64,000 bases of DNA from Polynucleobacter sp. MWH-Spelu-300-X4 (lineage in GTDB: Bacteria > Pseudomonadota > Gammaproteobacteria > Burkholderiales > Burkholderiaceae): the NCBI RefSeq assembly GCF_018687515.1, contig NZ_CP061294.1, positions 1,364,001 through 1,428,000 of the forward strand. The letters run 5' to 3'. A model generated the notes under the pieces. That model saw only the letters and a program-made list of their open reading frames with translations, was not told where the DNA came from and searched no databases. Both the position numbers and the translations under genes were made by a program. This document shows, one piece after another, positions 48,886 to 57,688 of the stretch (its first letter is position 1; each line of letters begins with the position of its first letter).

Positions 48886-49308
48886 TCATTTCTTCTTGGT
48901 ACTGTTACCGGATAGGGTTACAAAAGATAGTTTAGTAACGCCATTAGATTGCGCCAAAGCCATGATCTCTGCAATACGACCATACTCAGCCTTCTTATCC
49001 GCATGGATTTGTAACTGATAAGTCTTGTCAGAAGATTTTTTCTTAAACTCTTCCATCAACTCCTTATCAGTTATCGGACTATCTTGATAAACCAAAGACC
49101 CATCAGATAAAACAACCAACTGTACATTTTTGACGGGATCTTTTTGCGTCACGGCAGCAGTTTTAGGCAGATTCACTTTCATAGATTGAGGCACCATGAG
49201 TGGCGAGATCAAAATAAAAATTACCAACAAAACCAACATCACGTCCACCAAGGGAGTGACGTTAAGATCCGCCATCAAGCCATCATCAGCCCCACTTTTA
49301 CTTTGCAT
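48886..49308 (-). CDS. exbD: ExbD-type proton-channel subunit
   Basis: A 140-residue protein from the ATG at 49308 (MQSKSGADDGLMADLNVTPL). It has a short cytosolic tail, one TM helix with the proton-conducting Asp in the context VTPLVDVMLVLLVIF, and a periplasmic domain. A GTG at 49317 is an alternative start. It overlaps exbB by 11 nt. With ExbB it converts proton motive force into movement of TonB. Last gene of the seven-gene minus-strand series; a TolR role is less likely because tolA and tolB are absent. Confidence 0.9.
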   Translation of the reverse strand: MQSKSGADDGLMADLNVTPLVDVMLVLLVIFILISPLMVPQSMKVNLPKTAAVTQKDPVKNVQLVVLSDGSLVYQDSPITDKELMEEFKKKSSDKTYQLQIHADKKAEYGRIAEIMALAQSNGVTKLSFVTLSGNSTKKK

Positions 49309-49963
49309 TGTCTTCACCCGCTACTTTTTTAGGCTTAATCTGACGGCTAGCCAATCGAATAAAAGCCTCATTAAAAGTATCTAATTCAGTCGTTAAGATT
49401 TTCATCTTACGTAAAAAGTAGTTATAAAAAATAACTGCTGGCAAAGCCGCCGCAATACCAATCGCTGTAGCCACTAAAGCTTCACCAATCGGGCCCGCCA
49501 CCATATCAATCGTAGCCTGACCACTCTCACTAATCGTACGCATTGCATTAATGATGCCCCAGACCGTACCAAACAAGCCAATGAATGGGGCCGTTGACCC
49601 AATAGAAGCCAACTCTGCTAAACCACGCTCATGACGGCGCAAGATTTTCTGCGTTTCCTGATGAAGCGGGCTTTCTAACGCCTCGCGTATATCTCCAGCA
49701 TACTTTAAGGCACCGGTATTTTTACTATATTCATTAAAAACACTAAAACCTTCCTGGGCGATTAAGGCTAAATCTGACTGACTATCATCAGCAATCTTTT
49801 CGCCTTCCTTCCAGCTTTTAGCATTCCAGAATTCTTTATTAAATTCTTCGGCAACCAAAGCAACCTGCTTCATTTGCTTGTATTTCATAAAAGCAATTGA
49901 CCAAGTTGCAATTGATACGAGTATTAATAATAAAAATACAGAATTAACAATCAAGGTATCCAT
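49298..49963 (-). CDS. exbB: ExbB-type proton-channel subunit (MotA/TolQ/ExbB family)
   Basis: A 221-residue membrane protein with three TM helices: one at the N-terminus (IVNSVFLLLILVSIATWSIA), a long cytosolic loop, then two containing the family signature (IGSTAPFIGLFGTVWGIINA and GEALVATAIGIAAALPAVIF). ExbB forms the pentameric motor core around ExbD. It follows tonB by 14 nt and precedes exbD with an 11-nt overlap, a classic tonB-exbB-exbD order. Confidence 0.93.
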   Translation of the reverse strand: MDTLIVNSVFLLLILVSIATWSIAFMKYKQMKQVALVAEEFNKEFWNAKSWKEGEKIADDSQSDLALIAQEGFSVFNEYSKNTGALKYAGDIREALESPLHQETQKILRRHERGLAELASIGSTAPFIGLFGTVWGIINAMRTISESGQATIDMVAGPIGEALVATAIGIAAALPAVIFYNYFLRKMKILTTELDTFNEAFIRLASRQIKPKKVAGEDNAK

Positions 49964-49977
49964 AAATAACTTTCTAA

Positions 49978-51531
49978 TTAACGATTTTTCAAACTAAATG
50001 TGATTGGCACTTTGATAACTTGACTAACAATCACGCCATTTTTTCTTGCTGGTGTAAATTTCCAACTCTTCACTGCATCCAATGCGGAATGATCCAAAGA
50101 TTCATTACCACTTGACTCAGCAATCGTCACCCTATTCACAGAACCATTCTCAGCAACATCAACTGTCAAGAGAACTTTACCCTGAATCTTCATCTTAAAT
50201 GCTAGCAATGGATAGGCTGGCTTAGGATTGCTTTGGGTTAGAGCTTTAGGCTCAGCATCAAGCGTTGGTGCGGATGCTGGCGCATTAGAAATGCTAGCAC
50301 TCATAGAGCCACCAGCCCCCGATGCGGACGATGAGGAACCACCAGATGTTAGTGGTGCCGATGCAGCAGCTGAAGAAGATGGGGTCGCTGAGCTGGATGG
50401 AGGCGGGGATGATGCAGGAGCACTCGGCGCAGGTATTGATGGCGCCGCAGGAGTCGCTGGGGCTGGAGGAGGTGGCAAAGTACCATCCCTCTCCAATTTC
50501 TTAGGCTCAGGCAATTTCTCTTTTTGTTTTTGTTGCTTTTGTTGTTGCTCTAATTGCTTTTCTCGTTGCTTTTGCTCCTGAACTTCTTTTTGTTTTTGCC
50601 TCTCTTGCTCTCTTGCTCGATCCTGTTCTTTTTTCTTTTCTTGCTCTAAATCTTTAATTCTTTGACGCTCTCTCTCAAGCTCCCTCTTTCTCTCCTGCTC
50701 TAACTCTCTAGCTCTTTGGCGATCACGCTCCTGCTCTTTAACCCGCTCCAAATTAAGCTCTCGCTCTTTCTCTTTTTGCTTTTGTCTTTCACGCTCAATT
50801 TCTTTTCGCCTCTCCCGCTCCAACTCTAGCTCTTTATTTTTCTCCAAACGCTTAAGCTCGCGCTCCTTCATAAGCTGTGTATCAACATTTTCAGTTACCG
50901 ACGATGTTTTAGGTACATCCTTCACAGGATTAGGTAAACCCTGCTCACCAGGCGATTGAGACAAGCCATCAGAAGCTGCCGGTGACCCCGATAACTCAAT
51001 CATAAGGTCTGGAATTTTCTTACTATTTAATTCAGAAAAACTTAAGGCTAAAAAAAAGAGAATCGCATGAACTAATGCAACAAAAAGAAAAGTTTTTCTT
51101 GCATCTTTACTCTCATAAGAAAAAATTGCAACCCCACCATTAAATCTAACCTGATCAGAGTTAATCAACCAATACTGAAATTTATAAAACTGTCGAGCAC
51201 AATAACTCAAGGGAGGACTGAGTTTTAAGGTAACGCATCCTTGAAGATTGATGAATTCTTTAGTGACTTTATTAAAAATCGGCAACAAAAATCTCAGCGA
51301 GTGAGGACATTGCCAATTAGAAAAAATACCGGCTAATTTATCTGGTAAATGGGTAAGGATCTGTTGACAACGACCTACAAAATCTAAAGCCTTTAAATGA
51401 ATATGATTTTCAATAAAAACACTGGCCTTCACCATATACAAATTAATGGCTGACTTGATAGGGTTAATTGGCCGCTTCTTTTTCAAAAATTTCACATTCT
51501 GTTCAGTGACAACTTGATCGATGACTCTCAA
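49978..51531 (-). CDS. tonB: TonB-family protein with N-terminal extension and long ER/K helix
   Basis: At 517 residues this is about twice the usual TonB length. Residues 1-147 form an unusual, mostly cytosolic extension. A single TM helix spans about 148-165 (FLFVALVHAILFFLALSFSE). Residues 220-339 are almost purely Glu/Arg/Lys/Gln, a likely single alpha-helix that could reach about 18 nm. A Pro/Ala/Ser-rich stretch follows, then the TonB C-terminal domain (YPLLAFKMKIQGKVLLTVDV, SWKFTPARKNG). No alternative ATG lies near the TM helix, so the extension is probably real. Grouped with exbB-exbD and a sensor pair; its outer-membrane partner is not in the operon unless the autotransporter is involved. 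Confidence 0.9.
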   Translation of the reverse strand: MRVIDQVVTEQNVKFLKKKRPINPIKSAINLYMVKASVFIENHIHLKALDFVGRCQQILTHLPDKLAGIFSNWQCPHSLRFLLPIFNKVTKEFINLQGCVTLKLSPPLSYCARQFYKFQYWLINSDQVRFNGGVAIFSYESKDARKTFLFVALVHAILFFLALSFSELNSKKIPDLMIELSGSPAASDGLSQSPGEQGLPNPVKDVPKTSSVTENVDTQLMKERELKRLEKNKELELERERRKEIERERQKQKEKERELNLERVKEQERDRQRARELEQERKRELERERQRIKDLEQEKKKEQDRAREQERQKQKEVQEQKQREKQLEQQQKQQKQKEKLPEPKKLERDGTLPPPPAPATPAAPSIPAPSAPASSPPPSSSATPSSSAAASAPLTSGGSSSSASGAGGSMSASISNAPASAPTLDAEPKALTQSNPKPAYPLLAFKMKIQGKVLLTVDVAENGSVNRVTIAESSGNESLDHSALDAVKSWKFTPARKNGVIVSQVIKVPITFSLKNR

Positions 51532-51548
51532 TTCGACTTGTATTTTAA

Positions 51549-52244
51549 CTATTCAATAATGCAATCCACACATAACTGATAACCATAACCCCAAACTGAT
51601 TTAATAACATCTTTTGCCATGGCTACTTCGGCAATTTTTCTCCGCAATCTGCTAATAATGGCTTCAAGTTGATTTTTAGAGAACTCGCCTTCTATTTTCC
51701 CCAATTTACTACTCAAAATATCTGTTCGAACTTTTCTCTCAGAAGATAAAGCAAGCATTTCGACAATAGTCAATTCATTTGAAGTTAGCTTTACTTCTAC
51801 TCCAACTGGAGACTGGAGTATATTTTCTTTAGGCCGCAATCTCCATAGGCTGTCTCTTTTTGCAACCGGCTGTAATCTAATGAGTAAATTAGACATAGCT
51901 GCCAGCAACTCTTCTGGCTTAGCTGGCTTAGTAATATAAACATCTGCACCAGACTCGTAACCAACGACCTTATCAGCTCCAGTAATGCGAGCTGTCATCA
52001 TGATGATGCCAATTGCAGGCTGTAGAGCCCTTACTCGCTTAGCAATACTTAGACCGTCTTCACCCGGCAAATTGAGATCCAAGATTAAGATGTCTGGAAG
52101 CCTTAGTTTTAGGGCATCATTAAGCTGTTCTCCACCATCCACGGCGGCCACATCAAAGCCCTTAGCCTGAAGAAATTCAGTTAATTGTTCTCTTAATAAC
52201 TCGTAATCCTCAACAAGAACTACGTATGGATTTTCATTGACCAT
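51549..52244 (-). CDS. OmpR/PhoB-type response regulator
   Basis: A receiver domain begins VVLVEDYELLREQL, has the phospho-acceptor Asp in ILILDLNLPGEDG (D56 counted from the chosen ATG) and the conserved Lys in ITKPAKPEEL. A C-terminal winged helix follows (KLTSNELTIVEMLALSSE, ending SVWGYGYQLCV). The ATG at 52244 overlaps the kinase stop by 11 nt; the frame also has an ATG at 52259. It is the cognate partner of the upstream kinase and lies 17 nt before tonB. It probably controls this operon. Confidence 0.9.
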   Translation of the reverse strand: MVNENPYVVLVEDYELLREQLTEFLQAKGFDVAAVDGGEQLNDALKLRLPDILILDLNLPGEDGLSIAKRVRALQPAIGIIMMTARITGADKVVGYESGADVYITKPAKPEELLAAMSNLLIRLQPVAKRDSLWRLRPKENILQSPVGVEVKLTSNELTIVEMLALSSERKVRTDILSSKLGKIEGEFSKNQLEAIISRLRRKIAEVAMAKDVIKSVWGYGYQLCVDCIIE

Positions 52245-54123
52245 CTCGAGCCCACACAATTGAAAAATTAATCACATCTCCCTTAGCGTCATAAGTTAAT
52301 TCAGCATTCATGAGATGAGCAATAGAACGACTTAACCACAAACCTAAACCCGTACCACGATTTTTCTGCGCCTTCTCTGAACGATAGTATTTTTCAAACA
52401 ATTTTTTTTCATCCGGCAATCCAGAATACCCAGCTTGGTTTTTGATGGAAATAGCAGTTTTGAGATCATCCGATATCACTTGAACATCAATCGGCGAGTC
52501 AGCTTCAGCATACTTAATAGCGTTATCAATTAAATTAATAACAATCACCTTAAGCAAATCAGGATCAAGATCGACATAGACATTCTTGCTGCAATCCCAA
52601 TGCAACCTGTTAGCGCCTTGCATTTCTAGCGCCAACTCTCTAAAGAAATCAGCCAAATTAGTATTCTTTTTTGAAACATAAATTTTCTCTTGATCTAAAC
52701 GATCAACATCAATACATCTAGCAATCACCAAATTAATATCATCCATCGCCTTTGAAATATTAATTAGGTTTTTATCTAATGAAGGTGAATCTCCCTTCAA
52801 CTTTGAAGAAATAAGGCTCACAGCCAGATCAACCACAGCTAAAGAGTTTTTCAACTCATGCGTCAACATACCCACAAGACGACCTTGATCTTCTCTACGT
52901 ATTTGTTCTTGTTGCGCCTTACTTGATTCAACTAAGATTCTCTCAAGCTGCATTTCGCTTATTTTTTTAGCGCGGTACTGTAACAGTGAAAACAACATCA
53001 ACCCACTTAATAACCCGTGAATGAAAAGAGCATGCAAACTAAACTCGACCGCTTTAATTAACCCCATCATAGGTAATAAAGTCACCAAGAGAATAAGTAG
53101 TAATAAGGTGTAATACGCCTTAATAAATGATTTTGGCAAGACAGCTCCCACTGGATTAACGGCATTAGAATCAAATCCATAATATGTGGTTATAGCAAGG
53201 AAAGTTGTAGCGAAAATCAAACTAGTAGCATTAAGTTGTAAGCCACTAGTCACATAACCCAAAGCGATCAAAATGAATGAAAAAATTGGTACCAATAAGA
53301 AAATCCACAATATCCATTTAAAAGATTTTTTAACCCCATATTCACTCAATAAATTGACATGTGAGTAAAGTGCAATTCCCACATAACTAACAATTAAATA
53401 ATTGGTCACATCATTTAAATGATGTGGAGAAATTACATCATCAAAGATAGCTCGAAAAAACCCAAACATGGCTGCTGCATAAAAAATAGCAGCTAATTGA
53501 GTGATTGAAAACAACCCAAGCACTTTCTCTTTATTGAGGCTCCAGGCACTAATTAGCCAAACAAATAAAATGACCAAAAATCCCAGATACGAGAAATAAA
53601 TTAGCTCTAATTTTCTATCTGAAGCCTCAGCGGTTGATAAATCTAGCGCCTCAGCATGAAGCATATAGGTGTGGGCACTTTTAACGCGCAAATAAACATC
53701 GCGGTCTAACGCTGTCTTTTTAATTTTAAAATTTAAGTTGAGTGACTGATATTCATCGTCAGACCATGCATGCATATCACCCGTCAAACGAGGCTTCAGC
53801 TTGTTATTTTGATCGAGTGGATCAAATAGCTCGATTTCATCCGTGTAACTAGGCCTCAATCGAAGAACCAGTGAATCATTGACTTCATTTAGCTGACCAC
53901 CTTTTATCGTGAGCTTTAACCAGAAAGTTGAATGGCTATACCCTCCAGTTAGGATATCCTGATAAACGGAGAAGCTTTTGGTTTTAACTTCTTCAAAAGT
54001 TAATTGATTGCTAACATCTTCAAAATATCCTTGGGCAATCACATAATCTTTTTTAGCATTAGCAACTTGCATAGATAATGCCATTAGAAAAATTGCTATG
54101 TAATAGAGAATTTTTTTAGTCAT
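52234..54123 (-). CDS. 7TMR-DISM sensor histidine kinase
   Basis: A 629-residue kinase: signal sequence (1-23), a 7TMR-DISMED2 periplasmic jelly-roll domain (about 28-165, e.g. GYSHSTFWLKLTIKG), seven TM helices (about 175-385), a HisKA box with H422 (MLTHELKNSLAV), an N box NLIDNAIKYAE (N534) and a G2 box GTGLGLWLSRS. The usual DxG of the G1 box is replaced by KNQAGYSG. DISMED2 domains bind carbohydrate-like or other extracellular ligands. It overlaps the response regulator by 11 nt. The start codon lies in an inverted repeat and has no clear ribosome site. Confidence 0.9.
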   Translation of the reverse strand: MTKKILYYIAIFLMALSMQVANAKKDYVIAQGYFEDVSNQLTFEEVKTKSFSVYQDILTGGYSHSTFWLKLTIKGGQLNEVNDSLVLRLRPSYTDEIELFDPLDQNNKLKPRLTGDMHAWSDDEYQSLNLNFKIKKTALDRDVYLRVKSAHTYMLHAEALDLSTAEASDRKLELIYFSYLGFLVILFVWLISAWSLNKEKVLGLFSITQLAAIFYAAAMFGFFRAIFDDVISPHHLNDVTNYLIVSYVGIALYSHVNLLSEYGVKKSFKWILWIFLLVPIFSFILIALGYVTSGLQLNATSLIFATTFLAITTYYGFDSNAVNPVGAVLPKSFIKAYYTLLLLILLVTLLPMMGLIKAVEFSLHALFIHGLLSGLMLFSLLQYRAKKISEMQLERILVESSKAQQEQIRREDQGRLVGMLTHELKNSLAVVDLAVSLISSKLKGDSPSLDKNLINISKAMDDINLVIARCIDVDRLDQEKIYVSKKNTNLADFFRELALEMQGANRLHWDCSKNVYVDLDPDLLKVIVINLIDNAIKYAEADSPIDVQVISDDLKTAISIKNQAGYSGLPDEKKLFEKYYRSEKAQKNRGTGLGLWLSRSIAHLMNAELTYDAKGDVINFSIVWARDGQ

Positions 54124-54143
54124 AGTGACATTATGACTAAAAA
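54113..54143 (-). promoter_or_regulatory. Inverted repeat covering the kinase start codon
   Basis: Perfect 12-bp arms (TTTTTAGTCATA at 54113-54124, TATGACTAAAAA at 54132-54143) around a 7-nt loop. In the mRNA the ATG of the kinase gene lies in the 3' arm. It can act as a translation-blocking hairpin or as a DNA operator. Confidence 0.65.
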
Positions 54144-54168
54144 GTGGTCTTTTTATTAAAAAACCACT
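54139..54168 (-). terminator. Terminator-like hairpin between the IalB-like and kinase genes
   Basis: On the minus strand AGTGGTTTTTT and AAAAAGACCACT form a stem (54168-54143, one bulge) followed directly by TTTTT. The T tract is also the first arm of the start-codon hairpin, so the two structures compete. Expected effect: high autotransporter/IalB expression, lower expression of the kinase-TonB part. Confidence 0.6.
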
Positions 54169-54185
54169 AGTTAGGGTATTTAACG

Positions 54186-54680
54186 CTATTGCTTAATTTT
54201 CTCAAATACCGAATCAAAACCTGAGAAATCAAAGTTAATAACTGCTTTATTTGCATTAAAAGCTTGGTATTTAAGAACTAATGTCTTTTTCTTCTTCAAA
54301 CTAGCTAGCATATCGTCAGTAAGTTTAATTTGCGTCACGCAACCAGTCTGATCACAAAACAAAAATGATAATTTCTTTTCCTCAAGCCCCTGAAGATCTA
54401 GAGTCAATCCTTCCGATATTAAAGCACCCAATGGCGTAACTAGAGTTAGAACAACTGCTTCATTTTGTGCAGTTCTTAACCCAACAGAAACCATTCTTTG
54501 TGACATAGACTTGTCATAGAACAAATGCTTCTCCATCACACACACCTTCGCCGATGAAGCAGTAGAAGAATTACAACTACTACTCCATGAAGAAATATAT
54601 GCATCATGTTTTACATCAGCTGCGATCGAAAAAATAGGGTTCGCTAATACACACAATAAAAATAATAGTCGATAAATCAT
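54186..54680 (-). CDS. IalB-family (invasion-associated locus B-like) secreted protein
   Basis: A 164-residue exported protein with a signal peptide (MIYRLLFLLCVLANPIFSIA). The mature part has the IalB pattern: an N-terminal Trp and Cys (ISSWSSSCN, AKVCVMEK), the LVTPLGALISEGLTL turn, and a Cys pair FLFCDQTGCVTQIKL. IalB-type proteins are small periplasmic or outer-membrane-associated beta proteins linked to host-cell invasion in Bartonella; in environmental bacteria their role is not established. It follows the autotransporter gene by 7 nt, so the two are co-expressed. Confidence 0.75.
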   Translation of the reverse strand: MIYRLLFLLCVLANPIFSIAADVKHDAYISSWSSSCNSSTASSAKVCVMEKHLFYDKSMSQRMVSVGLRTAQNEAVVLTLVTPLGALISEGLTLDLQGLEEKKLSFLFCDQTGCVTQIKLTDDMLASLKKKKTLVLKYQAFNANKAVINFDFSGFDSVFEKIKQ

Positions 54681-54687
54681 GGCTATT

Positions 54688-57423
54688 TTATAAACCTACT
54701 GTGTAAATCAACATACCAGATAATGAGCTGATACCTTTAAATTGATCTTGGCGATATGACCCACCAAGGTAAACAGATTCATTCTTTTCCAACATATAAC
54801 TAAAACCAAGAGTGGCAAACGATCTTGTATGACGAGCGGCTGTTGATGGCGCCAAATTAAAACTACTTAAACCATAGATATTGCTCGTACCAGAATAACT
54901 TGGGTCATTGTGTTTGATGTCTGTATCAACACCCACTGAAGCAGAGTACTTCACTTTAGGATCCAAATTACCATCAAACTTAAGGCCACCATATGCCATG
55001 GTTGCCCATTGAGAATACTTGGCGTATGTCACTGGCACCTGGACAGATGCGCTTGCTGACTCTGCGTACGCTCCCATGCTACCGTTAACATTTTTAAATC
55101 CAATAAATGGAGAAACTACTGAATCAGGCACAACACGATCAAAACCATAGGCTAGCTCAGCCAAAGCAGCCACACCTTGATAGGATGTTTTCCCATGACC
55201 TGGCTCAGTATTTAGCAACTGCTTACGAGTAATATCAATGTTCTTATCAACATATGAGGCAGCTAACTTAACTTGCCATTCCGTGTTATTACCCGATGGG
55301 TAATACACACCAAAAATACCAAACATTGGATTAGAGTTAGATACTTTTACATTACCACCCTGTGTATGTAAGTCTTGATCAACCCAAGCACCAACCCTTA
55401 ATGTTGGATCGACTCTATAGGCACCAATTAATAATGCTGAAGTAGTCATTGGGCTATGTCCATCAAAGCCATCTAGCTTGTTGTACACATAACTAATCCG
55501 CCCTCCCAGGTTCAAGCAAATATTATTTTCACCAAAAAGTGAGCAGTCATAATTAAGGCCATTCATTAACGCCGAGCTTTCGGATGCAAACACACTTCTT
55601 ATTTGTTCATAATTATCATTTAAGCTAACAGTAGTATTAACGTAATCTGGGCCTAGCGTTAAGTAGACATTGTTATTGTCATAACTTAAAAAGTAACCCA
55701 ATGTTGTATATGAGCTTAGATCTGTCGAGAATGTATTAAAGGTTCCAGACCGTCCTGATGATGTTACAAGTGTGTAACGTGTTGGGGTATAAGTCCCTGA
55801 AGACCCATTAACTGTTAATGTGCCATCAAGCGTTGCAGTTCCAGCAACAGCGAGCAAGTCGTTTGTCGTAGGAGTTAATCCTAAAAGTAAATTGCCCCCA
55901 CTATTTTGAACATAAGCACCGCCCACTGATAACGTAGCTATACTGTTATTACCAGGGGATACTGTTCCTGAATTAGTTAGAGTTGTTCCAGTAGCACCAA
56001 CAGTTCCATAGCCAGCAAGCGTTCCACCAGATGAAACTGTTGTGGAACTAACAATAGCAGCTGATGATTGATTTGAAGCATCGCCAACTATTAATGTACC
56101 GCCATTAATAGTCGTGTCACCAGTATAAGTATTAACGCCATTCAAGGTTTGAGTGCCGTTAGTTAAATTTACCCCCCCAGTACCCGACATTACCCCAGAA
56201 AAAATACCTAAGGCATTTGTGATAGTCAGCGTCTTTGAACCCAAGATAACAGAACCAGAACCAGTTAAAGCCTGAATAGACGTACCAGTAGTTGTGCCAG
56301 AAATATCAAACGTACCATTAGCAATAACGCCACTTGATGCGGCTATTGAGCCAGATCCAGTTAACGCTAAAGTTGCACCACTATCAATAGTAGTCGTACC
56401 AGTATATGTATTAATCGCTGTTAATGTTAGAACACCTCCAGAGCCAGAGTTTGTTACTCTTAAACTACCAGCTGCGCTTGAGTCATTTGCAATAACAGTA
56501 TCTATCGTAGCAGTGTTACCACTTACATCTACAGTACCGTTATTACTTGTAATCGTGAATGTATACGTGCTACCTAACGATGTGCCATCTAGAACCAAAG
56601 TACCGCCATCAAATCTCGGATTTAAAGTCGTTCCCAAATTTGCCGCTAACTCATTACTCCCCACAATATCATGAGCCGTAGGAGCTGCCACATTAACTGT
56701 CAGGCCCTGCGGTGCATTTGCGCCCATGTAATCTAAATAAACATACCCCCAATGCCCACCAGCATTACAGTCTGATGCCAGCAATGCAAGTGTATAGTCA
56801 TGTCCGGCTGTCACGTTAATACCATCAGCACGCCAACCAGAAACATAAACGCCATTTAGATTAGTAAAAAATGATGCAGTTGTTGCAGAGCTATATGAAA
56901 TAGATGCCACATCGGTATTAGTAGTGTCATCATGAACTTTAATCACAAAATGATCTGAATCCGTTGGACCATGAGAACCCTGCAAAACAGCCAACCATGC
57001 CACATAAATAGTGGAAGCAGAATAGTTGGTTACGGATTGGCGAATAACGCTAACGGAAAAATTATTAGCGTTATTGTTAACTCTAACAGCATTACTTCCG
57101 TCAAATACAGGAGTTATATTGGTGTTGTTGGCCGCATTGTATTGAGTAATATACGTATCAGTAGTAGTACTGTTCACCACAGTCACTGAAGCATTAGATG
57201 AGTTTAATGACCACGCTGAACTAAATGGATCCAACGGCGCTAAAGAAGGTGTAGAACCTTGCCAAAGTCCACCATAAATAGACCAACCTGAAGTATCACC
57301 AGTCTCAAAACCACCATTGATGAAATCTGCAGCCTCTGCATATGTTGAGGGCAATAACCCACCCAAAACAAGAGCAACAACCAAAGGAATTGCTTTTACT
57401 TTTTTAAGTTGACGAGTAGACAT
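54688..57423 (-). CDS. Autotransporter with beta-strand repeats and C-terminal barrel
   Basis: A 911-residue type V autotransporter. A signal peptide (about 1-32, ends STYAEA) is followed by a carbohydrate-binding-like jelly roll (FINGGFETGDTSGW, to about 235), a beta-helix with PATR motifs (LTLTAINTYTGTTTIDSG, QTLNGVNTYTGDTTINGGTL) and a C-terminal autotransporter barrel from about 640 to the end (LNLGGRISYVYNKLDGFDG). The final residues are YTVGL rather than an aromatic residue, slightly unusual for BAM recognition. It is the first gene of the series ending in exbD. It shares PATR repeats with the giant exoprotein, so both may sit on the same surface. Confidence 0.88.
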   Translation of the reverse strand: MSTRQLKKVKAIPLVVALVLGGLLPSTYAEAADFINGGFETGDTSGWSIYGGLWQGSTPSLAPLDPFSSAWSLNSSNASVTVVNSTTTDTYITQYNAANNTNITPVFDGSNAVRVNNNANNFSVSVIRQSVTNYSASTIYVAWLAVLQGSHGPTDSDHFVIKVHDDTTNTDVASISYSSATTASFFTNLNGVYVSGWRADGINVTAGHDYTLALLASDCNAGGHWGYVYLDYMGANAPQGLTVNVAAPTAHDIVGSNELAANLGTTLNPRFDGGTLVLDGTSLGSTYTFTITSNNGTVDVSGNTATIDTVIANDSSAAGSLRVTNSGSGGVLTLTAINTYTGTTTIDSGATLALTGSGSIAASSGVIANGTFDISGTTTGTSIQALTGSGSVILGSKTLTITNALGIFSGVMSGTGGVNLTNGTQTLNGVNTYTGDTTINGGTLIVGDASNQSSAAIVSSTTVSSGGTLAGYGTVGATGTTLTNSGTVSPGNNSIATLSVGGAYVQNSGGNLLLGLTPTTNDLLAVAGTATLDGTLTVNGSSGTYTPTRYTLVTSSGRSGTFNTFSTDLSSYTTLGYFLSYDNNNVYLTLGPDYVNTTVSLNDNYEQIRSVFASESSALMNGLNYDCSLFGENNICLNLGGRISYVYNKLDGFDGHSPMTTSALLIGAYRVDPTLRVGAWVDQDLHTQGGNVKVSNSNPMFGIFGVYYPSGNNTEWQVKLAASYVDKNIDITRKQLLNTEPGHGKTSYQGVAALAELAYGFDRVVPDSVVSPFIGFKNVNGSMGAYAESASASVQVPVTYAKYSQWATMAYGGLKFDGNLDPKVKYSASVGVDTDIKHNDPSYSGTSNIYGLSSFNLAPSTAARHTRSFATLGFSYMLEKNESVYLGGSYRQDQFKGISSLSGMLIYTVGL

Positions 57424-57688
57424 AGTGATATTTTTCAGAAATTAATTGATTAATTAATGGCTATTAGCCTTAGGGCTAATTATTGCAATTAATTACAAAC
57501 TATTACAATTAATTACTAAAAAATAGATGGATTAACCACGCTTTTTATAAGGGTTAACCCTTATTTATACTGGCAACGGCATAAATAAATACTGTATTGC
57601 CCCAATAAATTTCTATAGATCAATTGGGTTTAGAGTCATTTTTGTGGGGATTTACTACTTACCAACTATAGAAAAAAAGCTTGGTTAT
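57424..57688 (-). promoter_or_regulatory. Autotransporter upstream region with several symmetric sites
   Basis: No gene. A perfect 18-bp palindrome ATAAGGGTTAACCCTTAT lies at 57547-57564, 124 bp upstream of the autotransporter ATG. Two 20-bp direct repeats (TATTRCAATTAATTAC core) lie at 57481-57520. A hairpin ATTAGCC-TTAG-GGCTAAT lies at 57463-57480. These are candidates for binding by the operon's own response regulator or the LuxR-type protein. Confidence 0.5.

Noticed and set aside
50228..50581. Plus-strand frame opposite tonB
   Set aside because: Its product is a mirror of the Pro/Ala/Ser-rich and Glu/Lys-rich codons of TonB; no independent signal.
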